From assembly GCF_001632365.1 (NCBI RefSeq), contig NW_024468524.1, positions 407,560 through 471,559 of the forward strand: a stretch of 64,000 nt of DNA, read 5' to 3'. This DNA is from Laetiporus sulphureus 93-53. Taxonomy: Eukaryota > Basidiomycota > Agaricomycetes > Polyporales > Laetiporaceae. The position numbers and the translations under genes were made by a program. Positions 39,039 through 48,599 of this stretch are shown here, one piece after another (the first letter of the stretch is position 1; the number at the start of each line of letters is the position of its first letter). Below the pieces are notes generated by a model. It was given only the letters and a program-made list of their open reading frames with translations, made no database searches and had not been told where the DNA came from.

Positions 39039-39332
39039 TTAGAACTGACGGCGAGGACTGAACTTTAGCATTATGGCAAGCATTCGATTATCGTCGACCG
39101 ATTGCTCCGCCTGCGCCGCATTCTCAGCGTCGCTGGACGCGTCGTACGCGTTATTTGTTTCGACGTGTATCTTTTTGAGGGTGGTCCAGAACCTCCTCGA
39201 CATTTGCGCGTTTCGGTCGTGGCTGCGCTCGAGGATGCAAAGTCGCGGGTTACGGACCGTCTCGACGGAGCGAGCCCAGCGGGTGAACTTGCCAGGCTTA
39301 TCGTGAATTCTTGGATAACGATGAGGAGCCAT
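39039..39332 (-). pseudogene. Paralogue remnant in copy B
   Basis: A single minus-strand frame joins two parts that are separated and inverted in copy A: KFTRWARSVETVRNPRLCIL near its start and KIHVETNNAYDASSDAENAA near its end. The first part resembles exon 1 of the intact orphan genes. The frame stops after about 97 codons, and no matching later exons are seen downstream, so this is a 5' fragment of a third, older copy rather than a full gene. Confidence 0.55.
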
Positions 39333-39542
39333 CTGAGTGACGCCGCACGACAGGATGCGGCGCGCTCACCTCGATGGTCGTCGAAGAAACTGCAGGTCTT
39401 GCGATGCGTTCAAAGACACAAGGACGATGGAGGTGAATCTAGGGTGGCGGGAAGCTGAAGGACGCGAAGATGCGACGAGTGCAAATGTTTGGTCTGAAAA
39501 GCAACATACAAAATTACAGGCGCTATTTACATTCGCGACGAA

Positions 39543-41080
39543 CTACGGGTCATCATGATAAGTAGTCGCACCGTCAGGATCTCTACACTTTACCCTCAGG
39601 CATTCTTCCGCCATCCATTCGCTATCCGTCAACGCGTCAAGCGTCACATCCTCAAACCGTCCACTCTTAATTAGCACCATCTCCAGCGATCTGCAAAGGG
39701 ACGTCAAACAGCTTGGAACAGTATTCCGTGCCTGCCTCCGTCGCTGGGAATAGCGTGAAGATCTCAGCCGCCACCTCGTACGTGGACGGCTCCCTTGGCT
39801 CAAAGACATTCGTCAACGGCTCCGTCGTCTCTGAGCGCTCCTTGACTCGACACTCCTTCTCAGCTTTGTCGTCAAGCAGCTCAAAGTCGACGTCGATGGA
39901 TGAAGTGCGCGGACTCGTATTCGATGAGATCGTCGGAGACGAGGCCACCGTCAGCGGGGAATGGTCAGGGGATGGAGAGCTGGCGGTGGGAGTCGCGGAT
40001 GCCGGATGGTTCATAGTCAACAACTCGGACGCGGTGCGAGCCCAGACCGACGTGCCGTACCCGGCGATGTCGTACCAGCTGAGGCCCATGCGCGAGTCAG
40101 GGACAGAGAATGAAGACGCGTCCGGCCAGGCGGCGGTCGCTTCTTCCTTTGGCAGAAGAATCGTAGTCTTCTCGACTACGCTGCCCTTCATCCGCATCTG
40201 CGCCTGCGCATCTTCGTGAGTGGCGCTAACAAGACAACAGTCATATGTACTTACCAGCTGCGGGTCATTCCGTAGTGCGTCTCCCTCACATTCGCCTTCA
40301 AGACCTCCTCGGCGATCCCAAGTGCCATCTGCGTCAAGCGCGGATAACAATGATTCACCGACAAAGCTGTTAGCTAGGTCGGTATTGAGGGCGGTAGGAT
40401 CCATAGCAGCCTTGACGCCCGGGGTAATAGGCTGAATCAATGTTATTGGCTTCTCTCTCCCGTATCAAGTCGACGATAAATCAACTTACCGGCCACTCAT
40501 ACACGTAGTTCGGATCGGCGTAGAGCATCGTCTTGCGCTCGTCATAATGATCCCAGAAGAGGCGCTTCCAGCTCGCGAGTTCGGTTTCAGCGAATACCTC
40601 GTACGGGATCTCTTTCGTGGTCTAATGACGCGTCGTCAGTATGTTGCAAGGGTGTGATGTGCAATAGACTCACCTTCTGGATTTCAGACCCCACCTCACT
40701 GTGCGAACAATAAATCTTGTCCTCCCCGCTAAGCATCTCCTTCGGCTTCATCGAGAACTTTGCATGCTTGGTCGGAAGTGGTGAAGCCTCGGATGGGACC
40801 GACAACCCAATTATCGGCGCGTCGTAGAGCTCTGTGGCTGCCTATCCGAAAGAGGTGAGCATTCAATACATAACAAAATTGTGGCGATTACCTGACTGGA
40901 GATGCACTCGCTCTTCTTTGTTATGTGTTGTAATGTTCCGTAGTTGGAAATCTCCCACTCGCCATCCAAGATGTCGGCGAAGTTGGCCCGCGTCTGCTGT
41001 GGCCTGGGATGACAGAGAGGCGGACTATGCTCAGACGTCTCGACCGAGCGTACCCACGCAAGAATAGCTTCGAAGTTCAT
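39543..41080 (-). CDS. Duplicated orphan gene, copy B (unknown function)
   Basis: Six exons (41080-40892, 40841-40674, 40621-40490, 40431-40255, 40203-39782, 39690-39543) close in frame at 411 residues. The five exons upstream of the last have exactly the same lengths as in copy A. The protein is near-identical to copy A over the middle exons and differs most in the last exon. There, small differences, including a single-base loss close to the end, change the final residues and add six codons. Conservation of all splice sites and reading frames after many substitutions suggests both copies have been under selection, but counts of silent and replacement changes are needed. Function unknown. 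Confidence 0.7.
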
Positions 41081-41308
41081 TATGATATCTGTCAGCGCCG
41101 AGAGGATGGGCAATGGGAATAGGTCAACGAGGACAAAGGACAACGGACGCGACTAGGTCTCACCGAGTGGCTAGTGTGCAGCAGTAAGTTGTGCAATGTG
41201 AGTAGAGATGGGGGAGTGTGATAGCTGATGGGCTGCAGCGAGAATATTCTGTGCACTCTGAGAAGGGCAGGAAGAAAGGTGCTGCGTTTAGTTGGAGTTG
41301 GGGCGCGC

Positions 41309-41316
41309 CTTTATAG
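41309..41316 (-). promoter_or_regulatory. TATA box of orphan gene copy B
   Basis: TATAAAGG on the minus strand about 230 nt upstream of the copy B start codon, in the same GGCGCGCC-adjacent context as in copy A. Confidence 0.65.
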
Positions 41317-41607
41317 CACGGTGGCTCGGGCTTTGACATCCCTATTATGGCTAGTGCTGATAAGCGCTGATCTCCCAACAAAAGGCCCTGGCGGAAGCAT
41401 TTTCGCACGGATCAATTTCTAGACCGCCGGCCTACAACGTGCACGGAAGCCGCCCACTATGTCAGCGCGCTGGCTGGCGAAACGGAAAGTAGACAGCTCT
41501 GCAAGTCCATCCCAGTCTGCTACTTTCGAAGGTGATGAAGCCACCATTGAATATGTCGGCGTTCGTGGCGTCACAAATCCTCTGATATGAATCCGACCAT
41601 GAGTGCA

Positions 41608-42492
41608 TGATGTTTAGAAGGCCACCCATTCTCGCTGCTACTATGTGACGCAACCCGTATCTCATTCGCTCATAGTATGTTGTTGAGAGTAGTCTCCTGA
41701 ACGCTTAATTCCTTGTATTGCTAATACAAACAGCAGAGGTTAGGCATGTTTTGCACGTGTGGCAGCTAAGCGTCGCCATGATACAAGTCAACTTCACTGG
41801 TTCTAAGTACGGAGCAAATTGGCAATGTTGTTTTGTATCCCACCGTGCACTACGTCGCCGTGCCAAAATCAGACCTTTGGCCTGCGACATATGTGCATAA
41901 CTTCCCTCGACACGACACAGGACCAAAACCATCATGGCAGTCTTGTAACATTCCTGTGAGACTCTCTAGAGCGAAATATGGATCAAGCTTTGACCGCGAG
42001 GTCCCTCGAATTAAGAAGTACCATCTCGCCTATGTGGTCTCACTTCGTGCAGATCGAGATCTTGTGCTGAAAAGTTGACATCAAATTACAAGCTTACAAT
42101 TTTTTTTGGTGGTCCGCATGGCTTTGCGAGATTATTGAAAGGTAGTGGATTTGGTGCATCATTATCCACGGAAATGTTTGGTATCTGCCATTTTAGCTCA
42201 CTGTACATTCACGCCAGTGGGCTAGTTGACGTTGTACAGATCCGTGTATACTTAGTGCTCGTCTTCCCTCAACACCAGGAGAATTCGATGATCCTTCCTA
42301 CAACTCCAAGGTGGGTTGTGCATCGCAATCTCGTGTTGCGGCTTCGCGCAGCATCTTTCACATGATGTGGCTGGTTTATCGACGATACTTTCAATGGACG
42401 ATCAGTCAAGATGCAGGCAATGAGTGCATGTCAGATTGCACTACAACGACACATAGAAAGATGCCAGAAATGCGAGAAGAACAGTACAAGAA
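41608..42492. other. Intergenic region, nothing recognised
   Basis: About 0.9 kb of AT-richer sequence between the duplication and the 3' end of the eL33 gene. No frame with coding character beyond short chance ORFs. Confidence 0.35.
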
Positions 42493-43123
42493 TCAGATCG
42501 TAGAAGGGTACAGCATCTGTGGTAAGTGTGATGAGCAACCAGGCCGCGCAGGACATGAGTGTGAGACATACCACTCGGACGCTCGCACCGAATGCGTGAG
42601 GGGGCAAGTTCGACCTGAACTTCGCTTTTACAGCACCGGAGTTGCCGTGAGGACGGGTGACACGGCTGTATAACAAGAAAGAACATGAGGATGCACGGAA
42701 CTCTTGCAGAATATGATCGCACGCACCCCCACATCACCCGGATCTTCGAGCCCTGAATCTCCCGCTTCGCCCGGTAAACGTACGCAACACGCTACAAAAC
42801 CATTACCGAATAAGAACGAGACGGTTCCATTCCATGAGCAATACAGACTTTTCCGAGGTAGAACTGCGCCTCCTCCTTCGTTGAGACGCCCTCAATCTGG
42901 ACGAGAGAGGTGTTAGGACGGGTGTTGCGCTTGGCGCGCTTATGGCCGAGGACGCGCCCCTTGCAATAAGTTCTGAGGTACAGGTAGTCACGAGTGAGTC
43001 AAAGTCGGTCCAGATGCGCGTGCAGAGAGCATAGAGCAGGGAGCCGAGTGGAAGAGGAGAGTAGCGCAGTAGCGTCATCCGTTGTATCGATTGTCCATCC
43101 ACCCACTTCCACGTCCCGCGCAT
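42493..43123 (-). CDS. 60S ribosomal protein eL33 (L33/L35A)
   Basis: Exons 2 to 5 are secure: 42972-42849, 42791-42727, 42665-42572 and 42516-42493. They carry the family from [13 protein letters not shown] through [50 protein letters not shown] and [17 protein letters not shown] to the typical end MLYPSTI. This is ribosomal protein eL33, a small structural protein of the large subunit. The final exon has only 24 nt. The first exon is less sure: an 11-nt exon 43123-43113 (ATGCGCGGGAC) followed by a 140-nt intron gives a complete frame of 105 residues, close to the yeast length of 107, but its residues do not match the usual N-terminus. The gene lies divergent to ARG7. Confidence 0.88.
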
Positions 43124-43637
43124 TCACCAGATTGTCCCGCCAGCATCCTACGGCCCTCTAGCACCATGCGGAACAGAGCTCACCTTGTTGATCCCATTTT
43201 CGTCGTCGTCCCGGCCGTTATCGAGTGTCTTGAGGATGCCGCCAAACTTTGCGCTAGCGCCGAACAATAGCCGGTGGGAATAATGCACTCCTAATCGGGA
43301 AATCTATGACTGTGGGAACTACCCGACCTTTTTCTTCGCGCGCGTGAGTGGCTATGTCCCCTCAACCACCGACGCAGTGCAGAGCTGCACTCGGCCGTCG
43401 TCTGCGCTTCGACGATCACGAGTAACGGAGCGGTGGGAGAGCGAGTCATCCCCTCGGTTTGCTTTCTGCATTACAGTCTGCTTGCTTCGATTTGTACTTC
43501 GACAAGCCTTCAGTCGCGGGGAATATACTATTGGAGATTGTACGCGGAGTCATTGCGTGAATATAGCCACATTATTTGCTCGCTGCTCGTCCATAAAAGC
43601 CGGCCGAAGAGCAGTGAACTCTCTCGTCGACACACTC
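43124..43637. promoter_or_regulatory. Divergent promoter region of eL33 and ARG7
   Basis: About 0.5 kb separates the start of eL33 (-) from the start of the ornithine acetyltransferase gene (+). The space must serve both. No Gcn4-type TGACTC site was identified with confidence. Confidence 0.4.
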
Positions 43638-45301
43638 ATGGCTGGCCGGCTGCCTGCCCTGTGGAAGCGTTTCTCGTCCACCATCACCCCGAGGCCTATC
43701 CCACCAAAAGCTCACCACCACGCCCCGATTCCCGACCATGCGTTCCCCAGGGGCTACGTCCTGACCGGTCTTCACGCTGGCGTGAAGAAAACAGGAGCAC
43801 TCGACCTTGCGCTGATCTTGTCTACGACCCCCGACCCAGCATCGGCTGCGGCGTGCTTCACGCGCAACGCTTTCAAGGCCGCGCCAGTTGTGGTATCAGA
43901 AGAGGTGCTTCAGCGCAATGGAGGGACCGCCCGAGCTGTCGTGGTCAACAGCGGGTGTGCTAACGCTGTGACAGGAAAACAGGGCATGGAGGACGCATGG
44001 GCGATGGTTCGTGCCACTGACGCGCTCTCCGGCGCAGACAAGGCAGGAGCAAACCAGACGTTGGTGATGTCCACCGGTGTCATTGGTCAATATCTGCCCA
44101 TTGCAAAAATTATTGCAGGAATCCAGTCCCAGGCCGCTCAGAATAACAGTCTTGGGTCGACGTTCGACGCATGGGAGAGGGCGGCGAAGGCATTGATGAC
44201 CACGGACACATTTCCGAAACTGCGTGCGCGCACCTTCACGATCAATGGGAAGGAATATCGTATGGCGGGGATGGACAAGGGCGCAGGGATGATCCACCCG
44301 GACATGGGTCCGCCCAGGACCATTGGACAGCTGCACGCGACTTTGCTTGGATGCATCTTGACCGATGCGGCCGTCTCAAGGCGCAGTCTGCAATCTGCCC
44401 TCACGTATGCAGTGGACCGCAGCTTCAACTCGATCAGCGTTGATGGCGACATGTCGACGAATGACACGATCCTGGTGCTTGCGAACGGCGCTGCTGTCAC
44501 CGGGTCGGGTATACTGGAGGAGATCGATGAGGAACGAGACCCTGCTGCCTATGAGATTTTCAGGGATGAGTTTACTGCGTTCGCGACGGATTTGGCTCAA
44601 TTGGTAGTGAGAGACGGCGAGGGCGCTACGAAGTTCATCACGGTATCTGTGGAGGTCTGTCAATCTTCTCTCGAAAGAAATTGACTCTCTGAACTCACCT
44701 TTGATTAGGGTGCCGCAACATATGCGGATGCTCACCTTATCGCATCGCGCATCTCCACTTCTGCGCTAGTCAAAACTGCACTGTACGGCCAGGATGCCAA
44801 GTGAGTATCTGTATTTGTCTTCCCCTGTTCGAGGAAGCTTTGGAGTACATGGCGTCGAGAACGCTGTATTCTTTTTTCGAGACATGTCCTCCAGCGCTAT
44901 TCTACCAACAGTGGTTGCTATGAACGGTGTTCTCAAAATGGTGATGATACAGCTGGGGTCGCATCCTAGCTGCGACAGGTTCCGTACCGCTATCGACACC
45001 GCTTGACCCGAAGCGCGTCAGCGTTTCATTCATCCCCACGGATGGCTCACCAGTGCTCCCGCTTCTCGTGAACGGCGAGCCCGAAATGGTCGACGAGGCC
45101 CGCGCGAAGGAGATTCTCAGTGTAGAAGACCTGGAGGTGCGCGTCCAGCTCGGTATCGGGAAGGAGAGTGCGAAGTACTGGACGTGTGATTTCAGCTATG
45201 TAAGTGTGCCTCAACCGTTTGTCGCCTGACTAGGCAGTCTGCTGACATCGACGTGCGCACTGCAGGACTACGTCAGGATTAACGGGGACTACAGGAGTTA
45301 G
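43638..45301 (+). CDS. ARG7: Mitochondrial glutamate N-acetyltransferase (ArgJ/ARG7)
   Basis: Four exons (43638-44654, 44709-44800, 44953-45199, 45266-45301) give 463 residues. The enzyme moves the acetyl group from N-acetylornithine to glutamate, and in the bifunctional form also makes N-acetylglutamate, in the cyclic arginine pathway of mitochondria. Evidence: family motifs [44 protein letters not shown] and the self-cleavage region [13 protein letters not shown], whose Thr (in ATLL) becomes the catalytic N-terminus of the beta chain. The last exons hold [26 protein letters not shown]. The ATG at 43638 gives [20 protein letters not shown], a good mitochondrial presequence; the frame is open further upstream but without similar support. 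Length fits the fungal family. Confidence 0.95.
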
Positions 45302-45494
45302 ACACGAGATACTAGCTTGGATATGCGACACTCTCGCAAATATACTCTGAGCTTGGAGAGCAGAACGAAAGCATAACAGTGAATACAAGCTACGGGCTCC
45401 GGGTATATGTCCGCCTATCACAGTTCGGATCTAAAAACAATTGGCACAACAAAACCATTCCGAGGACGAGCAAACCCAGCAAAGCATTCAGAAA

Positions 45495-46784
45495 TCATTT
45501 CCACACAAGCTTGCCATTCTCGTCAACATATGCGGTCATTCCGCCGCTGATGGTTTTGCCCTTCTTTGCGTACTGCTCTGCAATCTTCGCTCGCTCGAGC
45601 TCACGCTCGTGCTTCGCCAGCCGTGCTTGGCGGTCTGCTTCTGCCGCTGCCTTGGCTTCTTTCTGTGCCTCGCGCTTTGACGCATTTTGCCGCTGTTTCT
45701 TCGTCAATGTTTCGGGAGCGGCTGGCACCGTCGCGCTCTTCTGCGTTTCTAAGGCATCGCTGAGTACTCATATTATGAGGAGAACAACAAGGGACGTACT
45801 TGAATGACCTCGGCCCTTCACAACGCCCCATCCACCGTCGTCCTCACGGTCTGCATCATCAGCAGTACCTCTCGGATGATCCACGTCCTCGTAATCTCCC
45901 CATGAGAAACCTGCCGCTGGCTTGTCGTTCGGCCCAGGCTGGATCCGCATAACGCGTGAGAGAGTCGGATAGTCTGGTGTCTCCAGCATGCTGCAAAGAT
46001 CGTTCAATACGACTGAGTGAACATAGGAAGGTTCAACGTACTCATCTACACCCGTCTTCCGTGGCTTTGGCAACAACCTCTCTGCCAGCGCCCTCCGATT
46101 TTCGGATGGCTGGCCCGGATGCTCCGGAAGGACTCCATCATCTGATCGTTCCACGGTGGGAGACGAGGTCTCAGTGAGGGACGTCGTGGTGATCCCCGCA
46201 TCGCTCGTGCCCGCTTCGGCTGGTGGCGCAGATATAGATGCGGATGCAAGCTGTGAGACATGCCGTCTTCGAGAATCCACACGCGTCCATGACTCGTCAT
46301 TGTCAACGGGGGCTGGTTTCGGCGTGGAACTCTTCCTAGACTTGACCGTCGGTCGCACCGAGGCCTGCGACTCTGGCGCAGTCGCGGACGAGTCGGACAT
46401 GACATCTGCAGAGGCAGCGCGCGACGCGGCCGTCCCTGACGCGCTCGCCTTCTTGTTCTTGTTCTTCTTCTTCGGTTTAGAAGAGGGTCTAGCGGGCTCG
46501 ACGTCGTGGGGCTCCGAGTGCGTGTCGAAGTCACCTGGAATGACGGGCGGGAAAGACACCACATTGGGCGCCACTGTGGTCGACTCTGATGCGACCTCTG
46601 ACTGCGTTTCCGCCTGTTTCTTCTTCTTCTTCTTCTTTCCTTGCGTTGGAGGGGGAGGGGGTGGTCTGGGCTGAGAGTCGGATGGTGGGGTGTACTGTAC
46701 GTAGACATATACGACTGCTGCAGCTCCTGCAATCAGGAGAGTCGTGATAGCAGCTCCGGAAAAGTAGCTCTGCGCTGAGCCCAT
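45495..46784 (-). CDS. Membrane-anchored Lys-rich protein, unknown function
   Basis: Three exons (46784-46042, 45990-45800, 45748-45495) give 395 residues. The start at 46784 (MGSAQSYFSGAAI) precedes a single membrane segment, TTLLIAGAAAVVYVYVQY, followed by a proline run and a poly-Lys block, so the bulk probably faces the cytosol. The body is Ser/Thr-rich and disordered. The C-terminal half has a conserved-looking GWGVVKGRGHS segment, then a Lys/Arg/Ala/Glu coiled coil (KKQRQNASKREAQKEAKA) and ends VDENGKLVWK. I know no named family. The first intron (51 nt, 45991-46041) keeps the reading frame and contains no stop; it was called from its GTACGT and TTTGCAG ends, so a read-through form with 17 more residues is possible. 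Confidence 0.65.
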
Positions 46785-47267
46785 GATGGGAGGATGGAGA
46801 CGACTCGCGATGGTGGATGTTCTGCCTTGATGTATAAGCAACACCGTACAGATGGCTTGGTGGAACCGCGTTGGAAGGCTCGGCGCAAGAGGAGAAAAAG
46901 TGCAAGGATTTCTCGCAAGTTCGTTATGATTAAAAGAGCAGAGCCGTGGGCATGAAATGTAGAATTAGTCGATGCCAGCTGTAGAGCAGACTGGAGTTAC
47001 ACGCAAACGGGGACAGACGAGCGCTTGCGCGGCAGTGGCTAAGGCACCAGCGTCCTAGGAATAGCGTCGGGACGCCTTTTCCCAGTAAAGGTCTTATCGG
47101 ATGCTATGTCGATGGTATAAAACATCTCTGAAGCTGGAAAATCGCCGTACAGGAGCTGAATTGTTTTGTTTCGCCGTAAAATGCAGAAGGAAACGGTTCA
47201 GCAGGGGGGGCCAACGATAAATGATTGCGAGGGACGCGCACGTGGCTGCGAGTTACTGTGCCCCGCC
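46785..47267. other. Divergent intergenic region
   Basis: About 0.5 kb between the membrane-anchored protein gene (-) and the interrupted kinase-like gene (+). Nothing coding is supported; both promoters should lie here. Confidence 0.35.
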
Positions 47268-47992
47268 ATGTCTAACCCCACCACTCCGACAGACTCCCTA
47301 GGCAGAGCAGCCTTGTCTGATGGGACAGCTACCAGGAGACTTCCATCGCTCCCACAACTACCCGAACGTGCGGTCACCCCAACTCAGTCCAGTCCTGTCT
47401 CTTACAAACGTAGCGGTGATGGGTTCTTGATGCCTGAGCCAAAACGCAGCAGGACCCTTGAAGCATCAACCAAGGAGACGCCTATATCTCCTACATCTCC
47501 TCAGCCGAAACGCGGCAACACCACTGAAGCATCAGCCACCCAGAAGGCTGCGGACGCGGCGCGTGAACTGCAGTTTTATATCGGACGTGTGCAAGCTTAT
47601 ATAAACTCTATGAAAGAAGAAGGCGGGGACAGACGTGCTGCCGCGGCAAAAATCCAATCCGTTGTGAGCTGCTGGAGAATGGTTATGGGCTATGTTCTCG
47701 AAGGACCAGAATGGAAATGGACAGAGACGGAGCTCAAGCTGCTCAATTTCCCTATTCCGATTTCAGAGCAGGAAACAGAGGTGCAAGGTGAGTGCTCCTC
47801 TCTCTCTCCCTCCACAAATCCAATGTTGACCCGCTCACAGCGGTGATGTTGAAAGCTGCCAATGACGCCTACGATAGCCTCAGCATGAGTTTGAAACTGA
47901 AGCTCTCTCTCGGTTCCCCCTCTGAATTTGGCAAGCCCGGCCCTGACGGCTGGGAAAAGGGGCAGCGCGAAACCTCTGGTATATTGTGCCTT

Positions 47993-47997
47993 CGTCC
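47993..47997. repeat. Target-site duplication, left copy (CGTCC)
   Basis: The five bases CGTCC directly before the left LTR match those directly after the right LTR. Five-base duplications are usual for Ty3/gypsy and Ty1/copia integrases. Confidence 0.85.
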
Positions 47998-48118
47998 TGT
48001 TAAGGATCTAAAGAACCCGCGCACTCTCACTCTCGCCTGACCCGCCAAGGTCCTCTGGCTCAAGTAGAAGGGGTGAAGATCTAACTCGAAACTGGGGGGT
48101 AGGCCCCAGCTTGAGCCA

Positions 48119-48130
48119 GTATATATATTA
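48119..48130 (-). promoter_or_regulatory. LTR TATA box
   Basis: On the minus strand TAATATATATAC. The sequence CAGTTTCGAGTTA, which is complementary to the primer-binding site, begins 34 nt downstream of the first T of TATATATA, at the distance expected of a transcription start. The same site exists in the other LTR at about 53059-53070, which is the one that would drive the full-length RNA. Confidence 0.6.
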
Positions 48131-48279
48131 GTGGGGCAGGACCCCTGGTACCGGGGGTAAGCCCAGCGGTACCCTAATACACAAGATTAGGCCATAGTGG
48201 CGTGCTATGGCGTGCTATGACGTAGCTAAGTCCAGACGAGTCCGTAGGGGCCTCGGTGCGCCTACCTGGTCTAGGTGTA

Positions 48280-48373
48280 TGACGTCATCGTGACGTATGG
48301 TCACGTGACTTGTACATGTCCGAGGGATGTCCGAATGTCCCTGTGGCGTGGGTATCCTACTGATAGCCACGTG
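48280..48373. promoter_or_regulatory. CRE and E-box palindromes in the LTR
   Basis: The LTR carries TGACGTCA (48280-48287), the palindrome GTCACGTGAC (48300-48309) and a second CACGTG (48368-48373). These are the classical sites of CREB/ATF-type bZIP and of bHLH or related factors. They lie upstream of the TATA box in element orientation, so they would be in U3. Which factors bind is not known. Confidence 0.5.
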
Positions 48374-48469
48374 GTAAGTCCGTATAGGGTAATGGTATAC
48401 GGTGGAGCGGTCCGGTTCTCCTTGCCTAGGAGTCCCTGAAATGAGGGTTACGACGATGATCGTAACATG

Positions 48470-48481
48470 ACCCCCGTCCTA
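48470..48481 (-). other. Polypurine tract
   Basis: On the minus strand TAGGACGGGGGT, two bases before the TGTTACG start of the downstream LTR. A G-rich purine run here is the usual primer for plus-strand DNA synthesis. The same 12-mer occurs twice more inside the element, at 49714-49725 and 50367-50378. Confidence 0.6.
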
Positions 48482-48599
48482 CGCCGAAGTGTCCTCACGA
48501 GGCCCTTTGGTTATGGGTTCCACTGGTATATTCCCTGCCTTGAAGCGCTGCTTCTGGAATACTTCCTTGACATCATGGGGATCTTCCCAATCCTCTGCC

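Larger units (their letters stand above)
38859..41607. repeat. Tandem duplication, copy B
   Basis: Second unit of the direct tandem duplication, immediately joined to copy A at 38858/38859. It carries the second intact orphan gene (39543-41080), its TATA box and the uninverted form of the paralogue remnant. The right edge is set where similarity to copy A ends after TGATATGAATCCGA (about 41583-41596); the exact base is uncertain. Confidence 0.85.
47998..48467 (-). repeat. LTR (downstream LTR in element orientation)
   Basis: 470 bp, nearly identical to 52938-53407. Read on the minus strand it begins TGTTACGATC and ends TCCTTAACA. It contains, in element order, E-box and CRE-like palindromes, a TATA box and the predicted transcript start. 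Confidence 0.95.

Noticed and set aside
46156..46674. 172-codon plus-strand frame with long Phe and Gly runs
   Set aside because: It is the antisense of the poly-Lys and Pro-rich part of the membrane-anchored protein gene.
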